NCBI GenBank assembly: GCA_022606135.1
Contig: JABYQN010000010.1
Span: 2,232,001 to 2,296,000 of the forward strand
Direction: 5' to 3'
Length of the DNA: 64,000 bases
From: Fomes fomentarius
Lineage: Eukaryota > Basidiomycota > Agaricomycetes > Polyporales > Polyporaceae
The translations under genes and the position numbers were made by a program. Of this stretch, positions 22,361-34,105 are shown piece by piece. Each line of letters starts with the position of its first letter. Within the stretch, counting starts at the first letter, position 1. The notes beneath the pieces are model-generated. The model saw only the letters and a program-made list of their open reading frames with translations. It did no database searches and was not told where the DNA came from.

Positions 22361-24180
22361 ATGTCTCTTCATAGATTCCTCATGAACATCGATGTTCTTC
22401 ACGCCGTCTTCGACCACTTCGACCTCTTCCCCCGTCCCATCACTGATTTCGAACGTGCGGCTTATGTGGAACATGAAGCCATCGTAGCACGTCGCACTCT
22501 CGCAAACGCAGCTTTGACATGTAGAGCGTTCTCAGAACCTGCCTCAAAGACGCTATGGAAGTGCCTTCACCAAGGGCTCTTACCTCTTCTCAAGACCTTC
22601 TCGTGCTTCAAACACTGGACCAATGCCTCGGTTGGTCAGAACCCATCCTATGTAAGTCATCAACTCTCACAAACGCGATCTGTAACTAATGCTAACCCGC
22701 TCAGGAACTCGACGGCGAGATCTCAGCAGCAGAATGGGAGCGCTTTGACCGTCTCGCCTCCCGGGTGCAATATATCGGTTACCACCACAGGGTCACCGTC
22801 GTGCTCGAGTCGTCTGTCGTGGACACTCTCGTCGAACGCTGTCAGACCAAGGGTTCTCTCCTCCCGAACCTGCACATCCTCAGTTGGCCAGACCTCACGG
22901 ATTCTCACAGGTTACAGCCGCCGCTGCTGAAGGCACTGTGCGCGGCTCCCTCACTCTCGGTGGTTCACCTGGACAAATACCCCCACCATGCGTTCTTCAA
23001 TATCAACGTGACCCAAGATATAGCTGCGATTGCGGAAACTCGCCCAGATCTAGCCCACTTCTTGTCTAACACCAACCTGCATCTTCAGTCCCACAGCCCA
23101 ATACTCTCACTGCGCTCTCTGAGATCACTTCGAGTCGGAGAAGCCGATAAAGCGAGCTTCTGTCAGATCGGAACGCTCCCTTACCTCACGGACCTGTGCA
23201 CCAAAATCAGAGGCATACGTGACTCGGACAGTCCACCCGTCAGCGAGGGGGCCTTTGTTGCCCTGCGACGGTTCCAGACATCCGGCGCTCTGGCTGCCCT
23301 CATATGGATGATCACTCAAATCTCTTCCCCGGACCTGACGTCTCTGTCGGTGGAGACTGACGCGAACAATATCGCGGACATGCTACCTCCTTTCGAGACT
23401 GTCTTTGCGCTGCCGGCAGCCCAGTCTCTCCAGCAACTCCATCTAGTTATAGACATGCACTTGGATGACGAAGCAGGTGGATGGACGAAGCTTGCTTTCG
23501 CTGACTTCGCGCAACCCATCCTTCCCCTCCGCCACCTCGAGGATGTGCGTGTGCATTTCCGACTCCGGACGCTCTCTCTTTCCGACGCGGACATCGTGCT
23601 CATCAAGTCCGCGTGGCCGCGCCTCCGCAGACTATCCCTCTCCTTCATCTCCGTTGATGAACGTGAACCGGGTCTTGAAGCGCTCCGTCCGTCTCTTCCC
23701 GCCCTCGTCGACCTTGCGCTCGCCTGCCCACAAATCGAGACCCTCGACGTTGAGGTGGCTAGCGTCACGGAGGACGACCTTTTCCGACTCGAGAATATCT
23801 CCACAAGCGCGCCCGAACTTGGGGTCGAACACTCGACGAGGGCCTTGAAGTGGTTGACGTTGGCGCGGAGTGGATATCGCTCGCGCATCACGATCCCCAC
23901 AGACATTCCTCGTCTCGCACGAGCTCTCCACCGGCTGTTCCCGTTAGTTAGCGGACTAGGACGGCCCATCGAGGGATCTGCCCAGGACGGAATCAGATAC
24001 CACTTGTGGTCACGACGCGACATAAAATACGATGTGTTCCGCGTGCTGGACCAGCTGGAGAAGCTCAAGAGTCAACGTGAGTCCCTCTTGTTTCCGTTTT
24101 CTGAGGCCAGATTATTGATCAACGGCGACATAACAGCATGTTGTCGCACATACTCTGAGCTGGGCGTATTCGCATTCTAG
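22361..24180 (+). CDS. F-box-like protein, copy F5 (intact, MSLHR type)
   Basis: Exons are 22361-22651 and 22705-24180, with a 53-nt intron (GTAAGT...CAG); the product is about 588 residues. The start MSLHRFLMNID follows aggcattggca, a leader shared with F7 and F8. The F-box-like block reads IDVLHAVFDHFDLF and LANAALTCRAFSEPASKTLW. The repeat region matches F8 most closely (SLRSLRSLRVGEADKASFC). The C-terminus is about 20 residues longer than in other copies because the usual stop is out of frame. A GTGAGT inside SQRES could be a further donor, so the exact C-terminus is uncertain. Confidence 0.82.
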
Positions 24181-24589
24181 GCCTGGAGACATGAATTCAA
24201 CATCAAAATGCACGCACGCGTTCAATATGACGGTAGAAATCGCTCTGCAGAGCCTGATGTTATTGCTCGTTGGATTGATAGATCCCCTTGTTGCCAACTG
24301 CCATATGGCATATGCCATTCGTCTACTTCTGCTTGTCCTTACTTGGCCTATAACCGCCACCGGTTGGATGATCTTACTACCTCTCACCCGGCCTGCTTCC
24401 GCCAAGATGAATGTGATCAGAGACAGTCTAGTGACGAAGGGGACCATAACGTGGACTGTATCCATTCACATAGTATCGGAGCCCCGATGAGCCATGGTAT
24501 AGCTCCGACTCAAGTACATCTTCAATCCTTCACTACTCTGCTTGCAATCCATGCAGTGTGCGAGCGGCTTCCATACATCTTCTCGTACG

Positions 24590-24870
24590 TCAAGTCAGAC
24601 CGCAGACAGCACCACCCCCTTCGCGTCGAACTGGCCAACCTCTGCGATAGTGCATAGGTCATCACCGGCACGCAGCTGCGCTCTAGAATGATATGAGCGA
24701 CATATGGGGTCGGTGATTCATCCGCTGTACATGTTCGCAACCTTTCCGAGATTCGGAAGCGATGGCGAGTCAGCAGGGGCAAAGGGAGGTCAATGTAACG
24801 GTGCCGTGGACCTCGCGATGAGTGAGTCTTGGAGGTAGTGTCGTGAGTCGTCGGCGCGGGGAGGTATTAT
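24590..24870 (-). pseudogene. O-methyltransferase scrap downstream of F5
   Basis: The sequence matches OMT2 at about 41285-41545, covering the start of its last exon, the intron before it, and the exon coding LPNLGKANVHGY (here tttccgagattcggaagc). Frames are broken. It keeps the F-box then OMT order of the unit. Confidence 0.62.
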
Positions 24871-24934
24871 CCTTCCGAGCAGTAGCCCGTATAGGCACAG
24901 AGTCGGGCCGTAGCGACATGGATATGACTTGAAA

Positions 24935-25125
24935 TTGCGCTCCTAATACGTCGCGCTCAAGCATAACGCAGGAGCAGCTGGTTTGTCGACGTTAGAGGCG
25001 AGCGATAGGAGATGTTAAAGTGTAGTTGGGCTACCCTCCCCAAACGATAGAGGCGGTGCCTGTATGGGTGTGTGGACAGGGCGATTGGAGAAGGTCATCT
25101 GATCATGGAGGTACCACCCGGAGTC
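24935..25125 (-). pseudogene. bestrophin flank and junction remnant upstream of F6
   Basis: The run aligns with 4700-4860: gtcgcgctcaa, gaggcgag, ccctccccaaacga, ggcgattggag and cacccgga, the exon 4 border of copy 2. Exons 1-3 are not recognisable. It shows that the F6 unit once had the same upstream neighbour. Confidence 0.5.
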
Positions 25126-25574
25126 AGCATGACAAACGACCAATGAATGCGGGGAGGGAGGACGTGGCTAGCGGTTGGTTGCGGACTCACGCAGCCTACC
25201 GTCGGCCGTGATCGTTAAGGAGTGGCAGGAGGAAGGATGGAGGCGGGGACAGGGGCAGCGAGTCAGCGACCCCGCGACTTACGTGTTCGAAATTGTGGTC
25301 GGGATAGATGAACTGCATATTTCTGTCGTACTTACATACTGATGACTCGGACTCAGTGTGCACGTCGTCCAATTCAAATCGGTACGCATGTCTTATACTT
25401 ACTTAATGGTCAAGTTAGTCAGCGCGCGACCATGTCACGGTGTACGTTCGCACGGTGCACTATATGTCGGCTCACCATCTGCAGGTTCACAGATCTTCCA
25501 TCATCAGCACTACAGCAGACTACTTATTCCATCGTGAAGCTGACGACGAGCGACACGGATACTATAGGCACCGC

Positions 25575-27298
25575 ATGTCTGTTCACAGATTCCTCACCAA
25601 CATCGATGTCCTTTACGCCGTCTTCGCCCACCTCGACCTCTTCCCCCGTCCCGTCACTGCCAGTGACTTTGCCAGTGTCAAGGATGATATTGACTATGAA
25701 GCTCGCCCCATCCGTAGCACTCTGGCAAACGCAGCTCTGACATGCAGAGCGTTCTCGGAGCCTGCCTCCAAGACGTTGTGGACGTGCCTCCACTCGCACG
25801 TCGGGCTTAAGCCCCTTCTCAAGGCCCTCAACGGTTTCAACGAGAATGTACGAACTAATGGGTACCAATTCTGTGTGATACACATGCTCTGGAACTGATG
25901 GTCGTCCAGGAGGAAATCGGCGGCGAGATCTCAATAGCAGCCTGGCAGCACTTCGACCGTCTTGCCTCGAGAGTGCGATATTTCGCGACTTTTGGTGACC
26001 TCACGCCAATCGAGCTGTCTGTCTTGGACGCCCTCGTTCAACACTGTCAGAGAAAGGGTCACCCTCTCCTTCCCAATCTGCAGATCCTGTGTTGGATCGA
26101 ATCTCGCAGAGATCCTCGCAAGTTACAGCTGCTCAGGTTGCTGTCTGCATCTCCCTCGCTCTCCTTGGTATCCATCAAGTACTTCAGCAAGGCTATGGCG
26201 CGGGATCTGGCTGTCATCACGGAAACTCACCCAGACCTACCACACTTGTTCGCTGAGGGCAACCAGTGTCTTCAGACTCACAGCCCAATACTCTCACTGC
26301 GTTTTCTGAAATCGCTTCATGTCTACCTGGTGGATAAACCGAGTTTCTGTCAAATCGGAATGTTTCCGTATCTCACGTACTTGTACGCCCCAGTCAATCG
26401 CATACGTAGCGTGGACGTTTCCCGCGTGAGTGAGGGATCCTTTCCTTCCCTGCGACACTTCGAGACATCCGGCGATCCCGCTACCATCATATGGACGATC
26501 AAGCAGATCTCTTCGCCGAACCTGACGTCTCTGTCGTTGGTCACTGGAGGGAAAAAATTTGTGCAGGCTCCGTTGGAGACTCTTTTTGCACTGCCCACCG
26601 TCCAGTCCCTCCAGCGACTTCATCTCTACATAATCCTTTACAAGTTGCATGGTGGCAAGCGCAATTATTTTGCATTCTCTGACCTAGCGCATTGCGTCCT
26701 TTCCCTCCCCCGCCTCGAGGATGTGCGTCTGCGTGTCCTGCACAAGGCGCTGTCTCTCTCCCACCCGGACATCGTACTCATCCAGTCCGCGTGGCCGTGC
26801 CTCCGCCGACTCTCCCTCTCCTTCGACACATTGGAACAGGAAAGTTGGCAGCTCCCCCGTCCGTCCCTTCCCGCCCTCGTCGACCTTGCACTCGCCCGCC
26901 CACAACTCGAGACCCTCGACGTGGAGGTGGCTAGCGTCACGGAGGACGACCTCATCCAGCTCGAGAGCAAGAGTATCTCCATGGCGAGCGGTCCTAAATC
27001 CGAACACCCGACGGCGTTCAAGTTGGCGTGGTTGACGTTGGCGCGGAGTAAATACTATCGCAAGCGCATCACGTTTCCCACCGACATTCCTCGTCTCGCA
27101 CGAGCCCTCCACCGGCTGTTCCCGATGGTTGGCGGACTAGGACGACCTGTGATGAAAAAATATAAGGATACAATGTACGACCTGTGGGCATACGATGAGC
27201 CGAGAGAATTGGGTGTGTTCCGGCTGCTGGAGGAGCTGGAGAAGCTCAGGGGTCAACGTGCGTGCCTCTTTTTTCTGTTCCCACAACCTGATGATTGA
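25575..27298 (+). CDS. F-box-like protein, copy F6 (intact)
   Basis: ATG 25575 begins MSVHRFLTNID, with the block IDVLYAVFAHLDLF and LANAALTCRAFSEPASKTLW. Exon 2 starts at 25910 and runs to 27298. By homology with F1, exon 1 would end at 25874, leaving a 35-nt intron (GTGATA...CAG). A GTACGA donor at 25848 gives a normal 62-nt intron, also phase 0. The product is about 562 or 553 residues. The C-terminus (FPTDIPRLARALHRLFPMVG, then FLFPQPDD) is closest to the out-of-frame tail of F1. A gttcgcacggtgcac element lies at 25446-25460. Confidence 0.82.
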
Positions 27299-27511
27299 TG
27301 AAGGGCGGTATGATAGCATGTCTTTACACATACTCGGAGCTGGGTGTAATCAAATTGTGAGAAAGTAGGGCATGAAAGGAACATCAACATGTGCGCGGGC
27401 GTTCGTGATGGTATTGTTCGGAGAGCCTTCGAACGACGCCTGACGTTCTTCGCTCATTGAGATGATTGCGAATCTCCGCGTCGACCGCCATATCACCTAT
27501 GGGACGCCATA

Positions 27512-29583
27512 TCAGACCGGGACAGCGGTAGTGTATGCCCACAGTGACCCAGGTGTCCTCCTGATTTCCGTCACCTTCCATCTAGCGGACAGCGCTAAGG
27601 CCTTCATTTCGTCAACCGTGCGCTCCTGTGCGCCGAACATGCCCATCATCTACAAACACGTCATGTCAAGACGGCATTTTCCACCGTGGATGTTTAGAAG
27701 CGTACCATGATGTCGATGAGGTATCCATGCACGTTAGCCTTTCCTAGATTCGGGAGGAGGGGCGAGTCGGAGGGAACGAAGGGTGATGCTGTCTTTGAGT
27801 CATCGTCTGAGTCGCTCCCGCTCCCATTGGGATCATCGGCGCATGCGTACGGAAGGAGCATGTCTCCAATGAGCAGCTTTGTGTCAGCACCCGCAGCGGC
27901 GCGGAGCTGGCTCAGGATTCTACAATCATTGCAGATTAGTTGTCTCCTCGCGCTCCATGTATTTGCGGAACGCTCACTTCCGCGCATCGTCGTCCTGCCA
28001 GTCGTGCAGGACGAGCCGCACGAGGAACACGGACGGAGAACTGATAGGTCCAAGGTCCGGGAATGTCAGTGCGTCCCATGGATGGAAGAAGTTGCGCGGA
28101 CGGTAGGACATGCGCCCGGATTCGAAAAGGTGAGAGTACTGCTGACCCCAGGCCTGGGTATTCCGACAGTCAGGCAGGGATACAGTCAAGGCGACGTCGC
28201 GTCGAAGAGGGTAGAAGACGTACTGAAACTGCAGTGGAGACTACCTGTGCGCGATCTTCAACAACCACACGCAGATGAGGATGGGCCTCTGCCACGATAA
28301 TGGATGTCGCGCCGATGCCGCCTCCGACGTCAACGAGAACCGAGCCATGAGGGAGGTCCCCCCATGAGAATCCTGTAGACATCCATCGTTCAAACGCGTC
28401 TTCAGACTTCAGACCGACGGACTGCACCTACCCTTGAGGATACCATCCTTCGTCTCCCATTGGCGTGTTCCTGTCATCGCATGACCGAACCGGTTCAATC
28501 GTTCTCCGGCAGCTCGAGCCACTCGAAGTATCCCAGTTCCGTGTTGAAAGCCAAGTTGAAGGGCGCTGCCGGCTTCTCAATGGCAGACACTACGGGATAA
28601 TCGAGGTCGCCGGCAAAGTTCGTGTCGATACGGTTTTTGGGTGTAAGATCGGGGAGAGCCCAGTCCGTGAGGCACGAAGTGAACTTGATAGCTTCGTCTC
28701 CACTTCGCCCTCGAACGTCAGTCAGCACATCATGCAGCTTCAGACATCATAGCGTCTAGGGAATGCACGTACGTCAAAGCCACGAAGGCTGCTACTCCAT
28801 CTGTATCGTTGTACTTCTTTTCCGGCCTGTCCGGACGATCAGTCAGGAGCCTTCGCATACAGGAGTTAGAACGAGGGCACTTACGCCTCACGGAGCTGTG
28901 CAACAGACTTGCCGGAGTCGATGAACGACGACGGCCGGTTGTTCGCGAAGACATTGGGCTTGACTTCCCGCAGATAGTGCGATGTCGCGAGCAGCCTCAA
29001 AATATGACCTGCGGCACGACGAGTCAATCACCGGGACGGAATGCAACAGATGGTGGACGTACCAAGCTTGGACGGAGTGAGCGGACCCTCTCCTTGGTTA
29101 ACGTGGACCTTCGGTCGGAGATCCAGAACGGCCTTGAGGATATGATTCACATGGAGACCCTCGGACCCAGCTTCACGCAGAATCTCAACGACGTTCGCGG
29201 TCTCGAGGAACCGGATGCAGGCAGAGAACTGACCCTGCAGACCAAACTTCCGCGTCAGAACCCAAGACAAGACTTGCATTTTAGCGCGACAGGGGGACAC
29301 TTACCGCCTGGACATCCTCCATCAAGCCAAACCACGGCTTGTTCACCGTCGTGCTCAGCTGTCCACACGCAGCCACGATGCGCTTGGACGCCACTGCTAC
29401 AATTGGGTCAGCCTTGAGCGTTTCCGCGAGTTCCTCTTCCGGGGTGTGATTAGCAGTAGGGTAGTATGGCTCGTCCAGCGAAGGGTAGTCAAGGTCAGAA
29501 CGGCGCTCATGGTAAGCGCGCTCGATCTCGTCTATCGCAGAGCCGATGGCGGAGTGCAGGGCACGAAGGGTGGCGAACGTCAT
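27512..29583 (-). pseudogene. O-methyltransferase OMT1, near-complete, with inactivating deletion
   Basis: It has the nine-exon layout of OMT2. Exon 1 is 29583-29305 (MTFATLRALHSAIG), then 29234-29063, 29008-28885, and so on to TGA 27512. The SAM-binding motif is VLVDVGGGIGATS, and the catalytic-histidine region is LVRLVLHDWQDDDAR. In the fifth exon, after LELPEN, about seven bases present in OMT2 (coding GRL next to NRFGH) are missing. This gives an in-frame TGA near 28492-28495 and a shifted frame, and cuts the protein before the SAM site. All other exons and splice sites look sound, so the loss seems recent. A single-read or assembly error is possible. Confidence 0.75.
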
Positions 29584-29589
29584 ACTGGG

Positions 29590-30235
29590 GTGGGCACTTT
29601 CGTAGGCGGACCCCCTGTCTGGTTTTATCAGCAACAGCAGAGCAATCGGATGAGAAAAGAGACCGCACCAGGTGACGACATACATATAGCGGCTATACCG
29701 TGACGGAAGGCATCTGCTGCAGCCGCGAAATTGTCAGCCTAGAAGTCCATCGCGGGTCGCACTAGAACCTACTGTTTTAACTCCGGGATAGTGGGTGCAT
29801 GGGAAGGCGCGAGAGGAAAGCAATCGTATACCATTCTGCCTGGCGCCGTTGGATACGAGTCCGCGGAACGGGGTTTGTTTGTGTGTCATACAGACACACC
29901 TCTCGGAGCACGACTTGCTACGTTGAAGCCGCACCAATGGGGTCATCCAGCAGCTTACTGCCCACCTGACCTCCTTATGATTGCGGATTTGCAAATGAAC
30001 TGCACTTCTTATCGAGCGGCCGAAGCACATACAGCCGAGTGACCGACACATAAACTGTGGGTGATATATCAGTATCACATGCAAAGAACGAGCACAGATC
30101 AAGACCTTGGGTACCAAGTAATCGAGAAGAGAAAGCCGGGTAGAGCAACAAATGTGATGCTCACTGGCACCTGTGAAGAGTACAAGACTCCTCTTGTTTG
30201 CTTCGTTCATCTTCTAGGCGACGCTGTGAACCATA
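29590..30235. other. gene-free DNA upstream of OMT1
   Basis: It contains the OMT1 5' flank and no recognisable gene. Confidence 0.4.
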
Positions 30236-31300
30236 TTTATCTTGTGATAGTGTAGAGCTTACGACACCTGAGGCGTAGAAAGCAAAGGAAGTCTTTTTTA
30301 CGTGAAAGGTTCGTGGTTGGACGAGTACTCGCTTCTAGCCGGGTCTGCATCTTCGTCCCGTGCATGTCCCTGCCACCCGTTCTCCTCAGTCGTGTAGATC
30401 GAGTTAAACAATGCTGAGCTGCGCGGCGTAGACACTGCACTGGAGGCTTCTGCGCCGAGGAAGCTTCGACGAGGCGTAGTGAACATGTTCGACACAGGGC
30501 GGTTGCGTGCTCGAATCGAGGTGGGAATGCGCTCATGTTGAGACGACTGATGCTGGCCTGTGCCGGATATGCCACTGGAAGATAGTTCCTGTTGGAACAA
30601 TGCGACCTTCTCCCTGGACGAACACGCGCATCTGCAGCGCGAGCGGGTTACGCCACAGGCATAGCCATTCTACGAGGCACCACGTCATGTAGTCGAGGAT
30701 GCGTGGCGGCCGCTGCGCACGGGTTGACGGAGTCCTTCCTCTCCAACAGCAACCATCTTCACACCTTTCAGTGCGATGTTCTCAAGTCTTTGAGCACCGA
30801 GTTCTCCAGCTCCGCCTATGGACATCCCCCCGGTGACAGCGGTTCCACATCCACAGGCACATCGACGGCCATGTTGTCAAACCCGCATAGCATAAACCGT
30901 CGTCAGGTTCCATGAACGGCGCACGCACGAGCATCACGCATGCGTAGCGAGGGTCAATAGAGTAAAGGTCGCGATGTAGGCGGTGATTGCGTTATAGACG
31001 GGAAGTTGGAGGATTGTGCTCTCGCAATGAGGGAGTCAATGATGGTGTCAGTGGTTGGTCCGAACCTGCGCCTGTGCACCAGGTTCAGAGCCGCTACCAA
31101 TTCGGACCACGGCCCTGTCTTCGCGTCTGGCAGCCGAGTCCCCGAATTGCTGTCGTCGATGCCATCGAGCGACATCCTAGAAAGTAGGAATTTGACGAAG
31201 GGCTGGAGAAGAGGGATAATTGTGATGGATGAATCAATCTATGGCAGCGGGAGGCTGTACACTATAGCGGCTGACTCAGCTTAAGGCCAGCGAGCCAACC
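30236..31300 (-). pseudogene. R2-related remnant (unidentified gene family), longest copy
   Basis: Its ends match the other R2 copies: gagcttacgacacctgag with tttttacgtgaa at about 30250-30305, tctccagctccgcctatggacat at about 30810, and ctatggcagcg then tatagcggctgactcagc at about 31240-31280. Between them the minus strand has an open stretch reading DYMTWCLVEWLCLWRNPLAL and QMRVFVQGEGRIVPTGTIF that the shorter copies lack. I do not recognise the protein. Stops and frame changes interrupt it on both sides. Confidence 0.45.
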
Positions 31301-31917
31301 CGGCCGTCCACCAGGAGTACGCTCATTCATCTTACCCTCATCCAGCCAATCCGCCGGGACTGCCATACACTCACCATCGCCCTCTCCCCATCAGCTCTCG
31401 TACAGAAAACCATAGGCAGGCATTGGCCAAATTGCAATGTGTGGCGACCAGGCGGCCAGCCAGCCAGAAGGGGCGAACGTATATATATCCTCAGCTCGTA
31501 GTTGAGGCTTCATACAAGACTGCACAGATTCAGTTGGCTCTTGCGATACAAGACAATGTAGATCATGTGTTGCGACATCCTTGCCCCACGTCCCTCAGAA
31601 TTGAGTAGTCCTCAAACCCTCGACGAGAAGCTGTTATTTCATTGCGGGTTTAGCCATACTGGTACATCCAGGTATGTTGTACAATGCACGGACAAACAGG
31701 AGAGGGATATCCATGCTCGTGCTCAAAAGAGAAAGATGGGGCTGATTTCGGTCTATTTACAACGTCGACCACTGTGCAATATCAAGACGAGAACAGGTAC
31801 GCACTGGTCAAAAGTCTTGCACAGATTCCATGCCCTACGGAGGGCAGTATGCACGCGCGACCTACGGGAGCAAGTTCGGTTCTGAAAGCTATCGCCACGA
31901 ACTCCGTGCACGCACCT
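31301..31917. other. gene-free DNA
   Basis: No supportable gene or repeat. A short leader-like piece (aggcaggcattggc at about 31415-31428) resembles the sequence just before the ATG of F5, F7 and F8, but no F-box gene follows it. It may be the stub of a deleted copy. Confidence 0.3.
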
Positions 31918-32391
31918 CTAGTCGTCTTCATGATCCACATGGTACCACTTTGCACCTTGCTTCTCCACTCCGATGAACTTCTTCACGCCTATCACGTCCT
32001 CCGGGTTGAGTAGCGCATCAAGAGCTTCGCGCGAACTGTTGTCCTTGAAGACAAACAGCCAGGACAACCGAGGACAGCGAGTGAAGAGGGAGGCACGGCG
32101 TAAGATGGGAACGTTGGGGAATTCGCAGTATATTCTGTGAGCAATGTAGTTCACCGTAAGCGTCTGCATACGGTCAAGCGCGTCGCGAAAATCCTCTGGT
32201 GACACCCGCTCCCGCTTGCCGGGATAGACCTCGTCGTACAGGATCTCTCCCCAACGGTCGACGCACTCGTCGTCGAGGTTCACCGCGTAAACACGGGTAA
32301 CTCGACGTCCCTGCGGAAGACAGACACGAGAAGTAGATAGTCTCGCGAGGGTAGATGGAATGACCCTTGGTGAGGTAGACGAAGCAGACAT
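31918..32391 (-). CDS. hypothetical protein, about 157 residues
   Basis: An uninterrupted minus-strand frame starts at ATG 32391 (MSASSTSPRVIPSTLARL) and stops at 31918. The composition is protein-like: mixed hydrophobic and charged segments such as VYAVNLDDECVDRWGEILYD and FKDNSSREALDALLNP, ending in an acidic DHEDD. There is no signal peptide or membrane segment. I do not recognise the family. It lies next to the glycerol kinase pseudogene, outside the F-box unit pattern, and could itself be a remnant. Confidence 0.45.
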   Translation of the reverse strand: MSASSTSPRVIPSTLARLSTSRVCLPQGRRVTRVYAVNLDDECVDRWGEILYDEVYPGKRERVSPEDFRDALDRMQTLTVNYIAHRIYCEFPNVPILRRASLFTRCPRLSWLFVFKDNSSREALDALLNPEDVIGVKKFIGVEKQGAKWYHVDHEDD

Positions 32392-32669
32392 TGTAGTTGT
32401 TCCTTTATAGGTTGGTGCTAAGCTGTTGAGCCGCGGGGTGTGGGAACTCGCGCCTGGATGCCCGTGGGAAAGCTCCGACATCTGGGCGCAGAAACGACAT
32501 CGTCCACCTTCTTCTTCTTCCTGACATTGCTACGTTGGAAATTCTCCATGGGTACGAATAACACGGCGTAGTCATAAAATACTACAGAATTTTTATGAGG
32601 TATTATAAAGTCCGCCCACTCACAGGGAGCAGCTATTAGCACGCATATCCACAAAACCTTGTAGAAGTG

Positions 32670-33640
32670 GCAAACGTACTCGCGCATCTCCGGCCTGATC
32701 ACCGTACTCCGATATTCGCCAGGACCTTCATGACCATGTCGCCATTCGTCATCACGCCGTCGACCTTGAGGTGCTTCAGGTCCGTGTTCGAGTCGAGCTT
32801 CATGCTCTCGAGGATCGCGCGCGTCTGGAACGCGTTCGCCTCGAGCGTCGCGAGTGCGATGTGCGCGGGCGTCGTGTACGACGAGAGCCCGATCAGGAGC
32901 CCCGCCGTGCCGGGGTCCCAGTACGGCGCGAGCAGGCCCGAGAAGGCCGTAACGAAGTAGACGCCGCCTGTGTCGGGCACGGATTGCGCGAGCGTGTTCC
33001 CTTCGCCTGCGGTGGAGACGAGAATCATGGTGTCTCGTAGCCTGTGGGGTCACGAAAGGTAAACGCAAGGGAGTTGTGCAGCTTACTGCAGCACTCACCA
33101 CTTGATCGCACTTCCAGCAACAGCGACTACAGCGAGGTGAGTACAAGCACGTCTACCGTCTCGTCGAGAGTGGGAAATTCACTTACTACTTCCTTCGAGC
33201 GCATACATCGGCTTGCCCTTCGGGCCGTCCTGGTACGCGACGGTCGAAAGTAACCCGTGCTGGCTCAACACGATATCCTCGCCCGTGCAGAATAGCAGGA
33301 ATGCGCCGGTGCCGTACGTGCACTTTGCTTCGCCCTGCTTCAAACACTTGTTCCCGATGAGCGCAGCCTGCTGGTCGCCCGCAAGGCCAGCGATCTTCAC
33401 GCCCTTGAGCATGCCGCTCGTGCACGTACCGTACACTTCGGAAGAAGAACCGATCTTCGGGAGCACGGAGCTCCCGAAGGCCTGATCTCGAAGAAGGTGG
33501 AGAGGCGCAGGTCCCATTGGAGGGTGGTGAGGTTCATGAGGAGTGTACGGGACGCGTTCGTCACGTCGGTGATATGGAGATGTTGATCCACGCCGCCTGC
33601 GAGACGCTGCACATTCCAGGAGGTGAGCTTGTCCCTGTTC
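32670..33640 (-). pseudogene. glycerol kinase (FGGY family) internal fragment
   Basis: The minus strand reads, in order: [19 protein letters not shown] (about 33570-33514), then in another frame [16 protein letters not shown] and [17 protein letters not shown], then [19 protein letters not shown], and after an intron-like gap [19 protein letters not shown] with [19 protein letters not shown]. These are the middle and C-terminal FGGY landmarks of glycerol kinase, which phosphorylates glycerol to glycerol 3-phosphate. The N-terminal ATP/glycerol half and the C-terminal end are absent. A frameshift lies near 33480-33500, and another change after LANI leads into RPEMRE in a different frame. It is a non-functional stray copy. 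Confidence 0.8.
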
Positions 33641-34105
33641 CCTTTCCTCCGCCTCCGCTCTCGCTTTCTGCTGCGCCCATCCCTGAGCCCGCAAACCTGC
33701 CACCCGTCAGGAGTAGCGCTGCAGGTCGCTCGGTGCGTTGACCAGGCATCATTGCACACAGCATGTTCGGATTGCTCATACCTGACTCTCTTCGTATCCG
33801 GCATCTCCAGTTTGCAGCATCGAAGCAGATGCACGGACAGTGACTGTTCCCTCGGCCTTTAACACACTACGCCCCCACGACCTCTTACAACGTCCCCATG
33901 CCACGCTCGCTCCCCGAGAACGGTGACACGCCAGAGCCAGCCGTCTTTCCTCCTACTTGGGCACCCCCTCGCGCTCCTTTACCCCCACATCGTCTTGCAA
34001 AGCTCGCAAACGCTCTCGGAGTATCGACTCCCGTCCCGGTCATCCATAGCCTCGTCTCTCCTGCCTTGTATGAGCTTGTAGGCGACGCTGTGACCAGATT
34101 TTTTT
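33641..34105. other. gene-free DNA
   Basis: Only short overlapping frames; no family recognised. Confidence 0.35.

Noticed and set aside
32418..33146. 242-codon minus-strand frame ([17 protein letters not shown] composition)
   Set aside because: It is a frame-shadow of the glycerol kinase pseudogene; the real coding signal is in another frame.
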